From Endomychus coccineus (taxonomy: Eukaryota > Arthropoda > Insecta > Coleoptera > Endomychidae), in the NCBI GenBank assembly GCA_958510875.1, contig OY294067.1, positions 135,749,726 to 135,813,725 of the forward strand: a stretch of 64,000 nt of DNA, written 5' to 3'. Shown here in pieces: positions 11,761-18,690 of the stretch. A program made the position numbers and the translations under genes. Under the pieces are notes generated by a model. It saw only the letters and a program-made list of their open reading frames with translations, ran no database searches and had not been told where the DNA came from. Each line of letters starts with the position of its first letter. The stretch's first letter is position 1.

Positions 11761-12205
11761 CTGCTTCGTGGAGGGGGCTCCGCCACCTCTAGGAAGCAAT
11801 CTGTACCTTTGGTCCAAAGGTACAGGCTGCTTCATGGAGATGTCACCACCACGTGACAGCTGTCATCGAAGGTACAGAATGCTTCGTGGAGATGTCGCCA
11901 CCACGTGACAGCTGTCATGGTGAGCTAAAGGTACAGGCTGCTTCATGGAGATGTCGCCACCACATGGCAGCTGTCATGGCGGACCAACGGTACAGGTTGC
12001 TTCGTGTAGGTGTCACCACCACGTGACAGCTGTCATGGTGAACCAAAGGTACAGGTTGCTTCGTGTAGGTGTCACCAACACGTGACAGCTGTCATGGTGA
12101 GCTGAAGGTACAGGCTGCTTCGTGTAGGTGTCACGTGACAGATGTCATGGCGGACCGAAGGTACAGGCTGCTTCGTGTAGGTGTCACCACCACGTGACAA
12201 AGACT
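11761..12205 (+). repeat. About 60-bp tandem array in TIR (CACGTGACAGCTGTCA units)
   Basis: Seven to eight imperfect units, each with GGTACAGGCTGCTTCGTG, then TGTCACCACCA and CACGTGACAGCTGTCATGG. The last part combines a CACGTG palindrome with the 12-bp palindrome TGACAGCTGTCA. The same array occurs inverted at about 22,200-22,640. Short open frames across it are by-products of the repeat. Confidence 0.85.
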
Positions 12206-12310
12206 GCTTTGTCATTGTTTCAATCCGGCGACCATAGTTTACGAACGATGATGACGTCACTGCTTCGAACCGATGACAGTAACTGATTCAATCCGGCGAC
12301 CATAGTTCAC

Positions 12311-12336
12311 GAACGATGATGACGTCATCATCGTTC
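12311..12336. repeat. 26-bp CRE-centred palindrome at inner TIR edge
   Basis: This perfect palindrome is centred on TGACGTCA with flanking GATGA/TCATC arms. The arms extend imperfectly outward to CATAGTTC/GAACTATG, about 46 bp in all. The equivalent palindrome lies in the right TIR at 22,004-22,029, with two partial copies just outside it. It could be a CREB/ATF-type site, a hairpin, or a replication/packaging element. Confidence 0.75.
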
Positions 12337-12420
12337 ACGAACTATGATGGGCTAATGAGGAATAAAATGTGAATAATCATAATGATTGTATTACATTCAT
12401 ACACATGTTTTTTCGCATGA

Positions 12421-12665
12421 TTCAACACATGCTTTAACATTCAGACAAGTGTTTCAACATTCAGACACGTGTTTCAACATTCAGAAACGTGTTTCAACAT
12501 TCAGACACGTGTTTCAGACACGTGTTTCAACATTCAGACACGTGTTTCAGCATTCAGACACGTGTTTCATACACGTGTTTCAACATTCAGACACGTGTTT
12601 CAGCATTCAGACACGTGTTTCAACATTCAGACACGTGTTTCAACATTCAGACACGTGTTCCAGCA
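12421..12665 (+). repeat. 20-bp minisatellite with CACGTG cores, subterminal to left TIR
   Basis: About twelve units of ACACGTGTTTCAACATTCAG, two of them shortened to 13 bp. Each has a palindromic CACGTG. It lies between the left TIR and the ATPase gene and is not present at the right end, so it is not part of the TIR. Because 20 is not a multiple of 3, all three frames stay open through it and give spurious ORFs. Confidence 0.9.
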
Positions 12666-12762
12666 TTCATACCTATTTAACATTTATTTGATACCTGATT
12701 TTGACAGAACCGTAGAAGCACCTAACCGCGTGATCAGACATACACAATATAACATCATCATC

Positions 12763-12773
12763 TAGTATATAAA
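12763..12773 (+). promoter_or_regulatory. TATA-box-like TAGTATATAAA upstream of ATPase gene
   Basis: TAGTATATAAA lies 18 bases upstream of the ATPase ATG. The identical 11-mer lies upstream of the penton gene at 17,648. A normal TATA-to-start spacing of about 30 bases would place the RNA start at or just past the annotated ATG, so the in-frame ATG at 12,824 could be used on short transcripts. Confidence 0.4.
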
Positions 12774-12790
12774 CAAATGCTTATTAACAT

Positions 12791-13516
12791 ATGTTCCAGT
12801 ATGATTTCGATTCGCCTTCAGGCATGATGAAGATTGTTAAGCAAAAAGACTCGTTGAGTATTATGAACTTAGGGTCAAGCAATGAGTATGTTGAACAACC
12901 ACAACGTCACAGCTCTTTGCTGCCTAATACTCTACGAACAATAATCTGTGGTCCAAGTAATTGTGGGAAAACAAATGTGATGTTATCTCTATTGTTAGAT
13001 GCAAACGGTCTGAAATTTGAAAACGTGTACATATATTCAAAGTCTTTACACCAACCAAAATACCAGTTACTAAAGGAGACATTGAAGAAAATTGAGGGGC
13101 TTGGATATTTTCCTTGTACCGAAAGTGATGAGGTCATAGACCCCACAGAAGCGAGGCCTAATTCAATCATAATATTCGATGACGTGATGTTTGAGAAACA
13201 GGAGAAAATTCGTGCTTATTTTTCAAGAGGGAGACACAACTCAATTGATAGTTTCTATCTTTGCCAGTCTTTTGCTAAATGTCCAAAACATGGATTGCGC
13301 GACAATGCCAATTGCTTGATTATTTTCAAACAGGATGAGCTCAATTTGAAACATATATTCACCGATCATGTAAGTACCGACATGTCACTCGAAAAATTCA
13401 AAGAGATATGTAGCGTATGTTGGAAAGATAAATATGGATTCCTTATGATAAACAAAGACTGTGATATGAACAAAGGACGTTATCGCAAAGGTTTTGATAG
13501 TTATATATACATCTAA
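12791..13516 (+). CDS. Polinton packaging ATPase (FtsK/HerA, A32-like)
   Basis: 241 aa. A Walker A motif G-P-S-N-C-G-K-T is at residues 54-61 and a Walker B S-I-I-I-F-D-D near residue 128. R-G-R-H-N and C-Q-S-F follow, in the sensor region typical of A32-type viral DNA-packaging ATPases. The length is normal for the family. It would pump DNA into capsids and is one of the core genes linking Polintons to adenovirus-like viruses. The ATG at 12,791 is the first in frame after a TATA-like box. It is intact and is followed after 42 bases by the next gene on the same strand. Confidence 0.92.
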   Translation: MFQYDFDSPSGMMKIVKQKDSLSIMNLGSSNEYVEQPQRHSSLLPNTLRTIICGPSNCGKTNVMLSLLLDANGLKFENVYIYSKSLHQPKYQLLKETLKKIEGLGYFPCTESDEVIDPTEARPNSIIIFDDVMFEKQEKIRAYFSRGRHNSIDSFYLCQSFAKCPKHGLRDNANCLIIFKQDELNLKHIFTDHVSTDMSLEKFKEICSVCWKDKYGFLMINKDCDMNKGRYRKGFDSYIYI

Positions 13517-13558
13517 CATGTATATATACTTTCATTTGGAATAGACAACCCGCTCAGC

Positions 13559-14623
13559 ATGGACGTGGGTGTGAGTAACACGCTTAAAGAAAAACAACAA
13601 TTGAAGAAAAAAATTTGGGAGTTAGCAAACGTTGTGAGGAAAAAATATATGGCTGTGAAATTGGGTAAAGCTGAAAATGATGAGATTCTAGATAATATGT
13701 TCAGGAATGTATCTAAACCTCTGGAGGAAATTGCGAAAAATGCTGAAATAATCAAACAAAATTCATTGGTTAAACCTAAAAGTATTGTTTCTACAGCAAC
13801 ACAAATGGAGAACATACCAATCCCAAATATTGTAACTGAAGGGGAAGAGTTCGTATATAACCCTCAAAATACTGAGGAGGATGTGTTTACCCTCGAACCT
13901 ACTATCGATCAGATTCGTGAAGAATTCAGAAAACATAAGAAAGATAATGCAGAGGCTACAGAGGAGTTTCTCCAACAATACCCCACATTAGCACGTTATT
14001 ACTTGGAAGGATTCCTATTGGATGATGATGTCAAGAAATACGATGATAGAATGGGATTGCAATATAATTCAACTTTAGACAAATGGTTCATGGGTAATCA
14101 ACCTATAGGAATTGATAGTGAGAGTAATATAATTATCAAGGGTACTCCGTTCAAGGGTACCACAGGACTGTATAATTTGATATTTTACAGAGATGTTCTA
14201 CCTGATACTTACACTGTGGAATATGGGAGAAATTACAGTCAAATGATGGAAATGACTAGTGCCCATAGGCGTAATAACGATCCAGCTGATCGAATAAGAA
14301 ACATTGTAAAATACAAAAATGTACTGAAACCTTTGATTAATTCCATGAAAAGACCCAGAGCCAAAACATACACTGGAAGTGCCTATATCAAAAATGATAT
14401 GCTTGAATATAACGAGAAACCTATCGAATATGTTTATTGGGATGACGTTAACGAAATTGTGGATAGACTGAGACTTCTTGTTGCATCCTCGCATGCAGGT
14501 AACCATAATCATCACAATGAGATAATCTCTATAATAGAAGAATTGATAGAGGCAGGGGTAATTGAACAAAAACCAGGTGTAAGACAAATTCATCTCAGTT
14601 ATAAAGATGGTTTCAATGGATAA
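13559..14623 (+). CDS. Conserved Polinton protein of unknown function (DUF8207-like)
   Basis: 354 aa, intact. The N-terminal 100 residues are Lys/Glu-rich and helical. The central part (about 160-220: G-L-Q-Y-N-S, I-I-I-K-G-T-P-F-K-G-T-T-G-L) resembles the domain listed, from memory, as DUF8207, found in many insect Polinton-derived proteins. The C-terminal part contains a stretch of alternating acidic and hydrophobic residues. No catalytic motif was recognised. Its stop codon overlaps the start of the next gene by 17 bases in a different frame. It always travels with ATPase and integrase in this element, so a virion or packaging role is possible but unproven. Confidence 0.75.
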   Translation: MDVGVSNTLKEKQQLKKKIWELANVVRKKYMAVKLGKAENDEILDNMFRNVSKPLEEIAKNAEIIKQNSLVKPKSIVSTATQMENIPIPNIVTEGEEFVYNPQNTEEDVFTLEPTIDQIREEFRKHKKDNAEATEEFLQQYPTLARYYLEGFLLDDDVKKYDDRMGLQYNSTLDKWFMGNQPIGIDSESNIIIKGTPFKGTTGLYNLIFYRDVLPDTYTVEYGRNYSQMMEMTSAHRRNNDPADRIRNIVKYKNVLKPLINSMKRPRAKTYTGSAYIKNDMLEYNEKPIEYVYWDDVNEIVDRLRLLVASSHAGNHNHHNEIISIIEELIEAGVIEQKPGVRQIHLSYKDGFNG

Positions 14624-15260
14624 GTTTGGCAGAGCCTCCTCTTCCATGTGGATATATGATACAAATGTATTTAATAATAATTTCAAACAAGTTCACGGAC
14701 AAGGATTATTCCTAACGAGCGATGGAAGTTATGATATGGAAAATCGTAGATTGTGCAACGTAAAATCACCGAATGATGATGGAGATGTTGCAAATAAAGT
14801 ATATGTTGATAAATTAACACACAAACTGAATCTGAAAACGGAAACCAGTCTTAAAGATACCTTCAATGTTAGGGTTGATAATTTGATCAAAGATATCAAC
14901 AAGGATCTGGATGAACATAACTTAACGAATGACAAGGTTATTCTCAACATTGATAAACATCTGATGGACATTCAGAATAAATATAATGGAATGGGGATCT
15001 ATATAAAATCAGAGTATAAAACAATCAGTGATAGTGTGAGGGAAAACAGAAATGAATTGAAAGAGATCAATAACACATTTAACAGTGTGAACATGCGTCT
15101 AAATGACATTACTAGTAAAGTGGAGGCGTTAGAACGACGGATGACATCTGTGGAACCTTCTAAGAAGAGACCCTCATCATCCACAACAACAAAGCAGGGC
15201 TCTGTGAAACGTATATCTCCAAATCCTGTGAATATACCCAAAAAATTAATTCTACACTAG
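14607..15260 (+). CDS. Fibre-like coiled-coil protein
   Basis: 217 aa. Residues about 38-68 have the pattern G-S-Y-D-M-x-N-R-R-L-C-N-V-x-x-P-x-D-x-x-D-x-x-N-K-x-Y-V-D. This resembles the repeated shaft/collar motif of phage tail fibres and Polinton fibre-like proteins. Residues about 70-175 are a heptad-rich coiled coil, and the C-terminus is basic and Ser/Thr-rich. A trimeric attachment or spike protein is a reasonable guess. It starts with ATG 14,607 (a second ATG at 14,616), overlapping the upstream stop, which suggests reinitiation or a separate transcript. Integrase follows after 17 bases. Confidence 0.7.
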   Translation: MVSMDKFGRASSSMWIYDTNVFNNNFKQVHGQGLFLTSDGSYDMENRRLCNVKSPNDDGDVANKVYVDKLTHKLNLKTETSLKDTFNVRVDNLIKDINKDLDEHNLTNDKVILNIDKHLMDIQNKYNGMGIYIKSEYKTISDSVRENRNELKEINNTFNSVNMRLNDITSKVEALERRMTSVEPSKKRPSSSTTTKQGSVKRISPNPVNIPKKLILH

Positions 15261-15277
15261 ATTTCCACATTGATAAG

Positions 15278-16201
15278 ATGAGTAGAGAACAAGTTGTGCA
15301 TGAGCTTCATAAGCCGAGTAGGAAGAATTTCAAACGACGCAGAACGATCATAAAAGGTTTGGATGATTTGTGGCAAATGGATCTGGCAGAAATGAGTAAT
15401 TACGCTCGTGAAAATAGAGGATTCAAATACATTTTGATTATGATCGATTGTTTCTCGAAATTTCTATGGACACGCCCGCTGAAAACGAAATCAGCCGAAG
15501 AAGTTCGGAAAGCGGTCAGTTCTATATTGCTAGAAGGACATCGTAAGCCTAGGAATCTGCAAAGCGATCTGGGAAAAGAATTCTTCAATAAACACTTTAA
15601 CGATCTAATGAAGAAACATAATATCAATCATTATAATACGTATAGTGTGAAAAAAGCAGCCATTGCTGAACGTGTCATTCGAACGTTAAAGGAATCGCTC
15701 TACAAACATTTCAGTCTCAGCGGGAAATACAAATGGCTTGATATACTTGAAGAAACCACAGAAAAATATAATAAACGTAAACATAGTACTATAAATATGG
15801 CTCCAATAAAAGTGACGAAACAGATTGAGAGCGAGATATTGAAGCGATCCTACTCACACATCAAGTTAGCTCTGCCTCACAAATACAACGTTGGAGATGT
15901 GGTACGAATAAGTAAGGCTAAACATATTTTTGAGAAGGGATTTACGCCCAATTGGAGTACGGAATTATTTAAAATCATCAAAGTAAAAATTACCAACCCG
16001 GTCACATATCTACTAGAAGATATGACCAACGCACCAATCAGCGGCTGTTTCTATGAGGAAGAATTACAGAAAACAAAACAACCCGATGTGTATTTAGTCG
16101 AAAAAATATTACGAAAGAGGAGGGGTCAACAGTATGTGAAATGGTTGGGTCTAGATAATAATCACAACAGTTGGATCAATAATTCGGATCTCGTTCAATG
16201 A
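15278..16201 (+). CDS. Polinton integrase with C-terminal chromodomain
   Basis: 307 aa, intact. This is a retroviral-type (rve) integrase: D35 in L-W-Q-M-D, D97 in Q-S-D-L-G-K-E-F and E131 in A-A-I-A-E-R form the DDE triad. The N-terminal lead-in (K-N-F-K-R-R-R, G-L-D-D-L-W) is typical of Maverick integrases, and no HHCC zinc finger is visible. Residues about 270-307 form a chromodomain (V-E-K-I-L, Y-V-K-W-L-G, N-S-W), expected to read histone marks. It would catalyse insertion of the element, giving the 6-bp duplication seen at its ends. Confidence 0.93.
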   Translation: MSREQVVHELHKPSRKNFKRRRTIIKGLDDLWQMDLAEMSNYARENRGFKYILIMIDCFSKFLWTRPLKTKSAEEVRKAVSSILLEGHRKPRNLQSDLGKEFFNKHFNDLMKKHNINHYNTYSVKKAAIAERVIRTLKESLYKHFSLSGKYKWLDILEETTEKYNKRKHSTINMAPIKVTKQIESEILKRSYSHIKLALPHKYNVGDVVRISKAKHIFEKGFTPNWSTELFKIIKVKITNPVTYLLEDMTNAPISGCFYEEELQKTKQPDVYLVEKILRKRRGQQYVKWLGLDNNHNSWINNSDLVQ

Positions 16202-16481
16202 ATCCATCATTGACCATTTGGAGATTATTAGGAACAAACAAATAGCTGGAATATCATTGACTCGAGGGTATGGTTATTATAATAGAACAAAAATTCCCTG
16301 AATATGAGGGTGAATCAAGAGTGAAGATTATAATATTTGAAACATATATTGTTAAGATTATACTTAAGTCTTTTGTATTGAGAAAATTTTGAAATTAATA
16401 AAAAATATTATTTTGAGATCTTTGGTCTTTCTCCCTCCCCTCGTTAAATAACGGTGCAATCTTGAATTTTCATCAGTCTGT
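16202..16481 (+). other. Intergenic gap between integrase and PLA2 genes
   Basis: 280 bases, AT-rich, with AATAAA-like sequence near 16,397 that could end the upstream transcripts and a pyrimidine-rich tract at about 16,425-16,441 before the PLA2 gene. No ORF of note. Confidence 0.4.
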
Positions 16482-17264
16482 ATGGAAGCGTACGTAGGAG
16501 AAGGTGTTCTCAATACGCTTATAAACAAGCTCCCGTTTGAACTTCATATTCCTGGTTATCAATTCTGTGGTCCCGGTACAATATTAGAAGAACGGTTGAG
16601 AAGAGGAGATTCAGGTATCAATCCACTCGATAAAGCTTGCCGCCAACACGATATTTCATATCTGCGAAACGCTAGTTTGGAAGGACGTCACGAGGCGGAT
16701 AAAATATTAGAGAACGCTGCTTGGCAACGTGTCAAATCTAAAGACACAAAATTTGGAGAAAGGATTGCCGCTTTCGGTGTAAATAAAATTATGAAGGCAA
16801 AGAGGAAATTGGGGATGGGTATGAGAAAGAAGGTTGGGTTCGGAAGTGCAATTGTCGATGGGGTGAGAAAAGTTATGAAGAATAAGTTTGACTCATCCAA
16901 TCTGAAGAAAACATCCCAAACAGCGTTGAAAGTTGCACGAAAACAATTCAAAAAAGCGGGTGGTCGGAAAAATGTTCGGTTACCAAGAGTAATTCCTATT
17001 CCAAAGACTGGAGGATTTCTACCATTTTTAATACCTCTGTTTGCCGGCTTATCGGCTGCTGGAGCATTGGCGGGGGGTGGTGCAGGCATCGCTAAGGCCG
17101 TCAACGACAGCAAAGCAGCTCGGAAAACTTCAAAGGAAACGGAAAGACATAATAAAACAATGGAAGCTATAGCTTTGGGGAAACAAGGATCTGGTCTATA
17201 TTTGAAAAAGTATCGCAAAGGTCTTGGTCTATATTTAAATAAACATCCAAAAAACTGTCAGTAA
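16482..17264 (+). CDS. PLA2-domain core/membrane-active protein (pX-like)
   Basis: 260 aa. Residues about 25-75 look like the parvovirus-VP1-type phospholipase A2: Ca-binding loop C-G-P-G-T (29-33), then A-C-R-x-H-D-I-S-Y with catalytic His56-Asp57, Tyr60 and a downstream Asp73. Residues 90-165 are very basic. Residues about 175-205 form a hydrophobic Gly/Ala-rich segment, followed by a basic tail ending with the repeated G-L-x-L-Y-L-x-K pattern. This is like the small core/pX proteins of adenovirus-like elements. Likely role: genome binding plus membrane breach during entry. Its last codons contain a -1 slippery heptamer (17,249-17,255) leading into the protease frame. Confidence 0.82.
   Translation: MEAYVGEGVLNTLINKLPFELHIPGYQFCGPGTILEERLRRGDSGINPLDKACRQHDISYLRNASLEGRHEADKILENAAWQRVKSKDTKFGERIAAFGVNKIMKAKRKLGMGMRKKVGFGSAIVDGVRKVMKNKFDSSNLKKTSQTALKVARKQFKKAGGRKNVRLPRVIPIPKTGGFLPFLIPLFAGLSAAGALAGGGAGIAKAVNDSKAARKTSKETERHNKTMEAIALGKQGSGLYLKKYRKGLGLYLNKHPKNCQ
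17249..17255 (+). other. Candidate -1 ribosomal frameshift site A_AAA_AAC
   Basis: In the PLA2 frame the codons are CC[A AAA AAC] TGT CAG TAA, a textbook X_XXY_YYZ heptamer 6 bases before the zero-frame stop. A -1 slip continues at CTG 17,255 into the protease frame, which stays open to 17,635. The -1 frame opens only just upstream (in-frame TAA at about 17,238-17,240) and has no ATG before the conserved protease start. A weak stem can be drawn within 17,259-17,285 but no convincing pseudoknot was found by eye. Confidence 0.65.
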
Positions 17265-17635
17265 ACCTACCCAGAAGACCTCTGACCGATCTCGATCTAC
17301 GAAAACTAGCAAAAGCTCTGAAAATTTCCCATTTTAGAGGAGTATTCATGCGTGATGAACTGCCATCCAACGGACCATGGAAAAACGAGCGTGGAATAGT
17401 TAATTTAGATAGCTCGGACAATGGAGGCACTCACTGGGTTGGGTTTAATAAAGTCGGTCATACAGTTTTATATTATGATAGTTTTGGCAATTTACGCCCC
17501 CCTCGCGAACTAGTGGATTATTTCAAAAAGTGTAAGATATTATTCAATCACGATAATTTTCAACAATATAACACTTATAATTGTGGTCAGTTATGTTTAG
17601 ATTTCCTCTCTAACTCTTCAGTTGTGCTCGACTAA
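17255..17635 (+). CDS. Adenain-type maturation cysteine protease, likely made by -1 frameshift
   Basis: 126 codons after the presumed shift. Triad by adenain analogy: His60 (G-T-H-W), Asp75 (Y-D-S-F-G) and Cys110 (N-C-G-Q-L-C), with Gln103/104 as oxyanion residue. The conserved opening L-T-D-L-D-L-R-K-L-A-K and H-F-R-G-V-F-M-R-D lies upstream of the first ATG (17,348). Starting there would delete it, so ATG initiation is unlikely. The protein should cleave capsid and core precursors during virion maturation. Fusion to the PLA2/pX-like protein would package it with its substrate. It is intact and ends about 50 bases before the penton gene. Confidence 0.8.
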   Translation: MSVNLPRRPLTDLDLRKLAKALKISHFRGVFMRDELPSNGPWKNERGIVNLDSSDNGGTHWVGFNKVGHTVLYYDSFGNLRPPRELVDYFKKCKILFNHDNFQQYNTYNCGQLCLDFLSNSSVVLD

Positions 17636-17647
17636 CCCTGCATTTAT

Positions 17648-17658
17648 TAGTATATAAA
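17648..17658 (+). promoter_or_regulatory. TATA-box-like TAGTATATAAA upstream of penton gene
   Basis: This 11-mer is identical to that at 12,763 before the ATPase gene. It is 28 bases before the penton-like ATG at 17,687, giving a very short leader. Confidence 0.45.
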
Positions 17659-17686
17659 TAGATTGTTGGTAAAGTTTGCATCAATC

Positions 17687-18430
17687 ATGTCTCAGACGTT
17701 CACTATCACGGGTGAGAGCTCCCGCTTATCTGTATATTTCCACCCACCTATAGAACTAGATCCTCATTCATATTATTCTATCGCACTTGTTGGCTTGCAT
17801 ACGTACAATAGCATTCCGAACATTGAAGAAGGTTTTAATAAATTTTATTATAAAAATGTGAAGGGTGAGGAAGAAGTAGTAACTATACCTACGGGGTCCT
17901 ACGAGTTGACAGACATCGAGGATTTCATACAAAGTGCAGTTTGTGGGATAGGAGTGAAGCAAGAAGAACGTGACCGGAAATTATCAATAGAATCTAACAA
18001 CAACACTCTACACACAGAGCTGAAGAGTGATTTTGAAGTGAATTTTATTCCCAAAGATAGTATAAGCGAACTGTTGGGATTCAGCAAAAAGAAATTGACA
18101 TCTCGCGAACTACACGTATCTGATCGACCTATAAACATAATCAAAGTTCAAACAATACGTGTTGAGTGTAACTCAACCGCAGGAGCATATTATAACAATA
18201 AGATAGCTCATACGATATATGAGTTCTCACCTCTTGTACCACCTGGGTTTTCCACTGATATAGAGCCGAAGAATCTTATTTATCTACCGGTCATCAGCAA
18301 GACGTCCTTCGATAACATCACGCTGAATATTTTAGATCAGAATTGGAAACCGGTAAATTTTCGTGGGGAAGAAATTATTATACGATTGGAATTGAAAAAG
18401 ATCGTTAGGGATTATACCTCACAACAATAA
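17687..18430 (+). CDS. Polinton minor capsid protein (penton-like)
   Basis: 247 aa from ATG 17,687 (upstream in-frame codons to 17,663 lack an ATG). The sequence follows the Polinton penton pattern: F-x-P-P-I-E-L-D near residue 20, then a V-G-L-H-T-Y-N-S-I-P-N-I block, P-T-G-S-Y-E-L, L-L-G-F, and V-P-P-G-F with Y-L-P-V later. The expected fold is a single jelly roll that plugs the five-fold vertices next to the double-jelly-roll major capsid protein. It is intact, unlike the major capsid gene downstream. Confidence 0.85.
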   Translation: MSQTFTITGESSRLSVYFHPPIELDPHSYYSIALVGLHTYNSIPNIEEGFNKFYYKNVKGEEEVVTIPTGSYELTDIEDFIQSAVCGIGVKQEERDRKLSIESNNNTLHTELKSDFEVNFIPKDSISELLGFSKKKLTSRELHVSDRPINIIKVQTIRVECNSTAGAYYNNKIAHTIYEFSPLVPPGFSTDIEPKNLIYLPVISKTSFDNITLNILDQNWKPVNFRGEEIIIRLELKKIVRDYTSQQ

Positions 18431-18510
18431 ATAATAATCCAATACTCACCACCACTCATTATATGAAAGGAATTCAACTGAGAAGGTTGCAGTAGCCATC
18501 ACTTGAGAAC

Positions 18511-18690
18511 ATGGGTTTGGATTTCAGCAATAAAAGACATCTCCATAGTGGTCATCAGTCATTATCTACAACGAGCTCGAGGGAGAAGGTTGCTTCTGCA
18601 TCACTATCATTGGAAAATATCAATTTTTTGAAGTCCCTTGGTTACAATGTCGGAAAAACTTCAAATATTCAACGAGCCAAACTTCAATGA
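18511..18690 (+). CDS. Small 59-aa Polinton protein overlapping the capsid gene start
   Basis: ATG 18,511 to TGA 18,688-18,690. The protein is basic and Ser-rich, with a C-terminal L-x-x-E-N-I-N-F-L-K-S-L-G-Y-N-V block that looks like a conserved small Polinton protein (from memory, unverified). It overlaps the first 44 bases of the major capsid frame in another register. It is intact although the capsid gene is broken. No function is assigned. It could be chance, but its place between penton and capsid and the sequence pattern argue for a real gene. Confidence 0.5.
   Translation: MGLDFSNKRHLHSGHQSLSTTSSREKVASASLSLENINFLKSLGYNVGKTSNIQRAKLQ

Larger units (their letters stand above)
11125..12386 (+). 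repeat. Polinton left TIR
   Basis: About 1.26 kb, inverted relative to 21,954-23,283. The outer 200 bp is unique sequence shared by both ends. The rest is tandem arrays of 25-bp and about 60-bp units and then a CRE-like palindrome. Identity fades at about 12,386. The right TIR is some 70 bp longer because of extra repeat copies. Confidence 0.9.

Noticed and set aside
11690..11908. 72-aa ORF in the left TIR, with a near-identical one at 22,500-22,718
   Set aside because: It lies inside the tandem arrays and exists twice only because the TIRs are mirrored. No coding signature.
11342..12205. Regular direct repeats resembling a CRISPR array
   Set aside because: The units are contiguous and the supposed spacers are themselves repeated. 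Eukaryotic transposon context.
12386..12765. Three overlapping repetitive ORFs (F-Q-H-S-D-T-C type repeats)
   Set aside because: All three frames stay open because the unit is 20 bp without stops. The same peptide appears in every frame, so it is a by-product of the minisatellite.
16688..17218. 176-aa minus-strand ORF
   Set aside because: Antisense shadow of the PLA2-domain gene, with no motif of its own.
17348..17635. Protease starting at ATG 17,348
   Set aside because: This start removes the conserved N-terminal block that is readable upstream in the same frame. Frameshift entry fits better.
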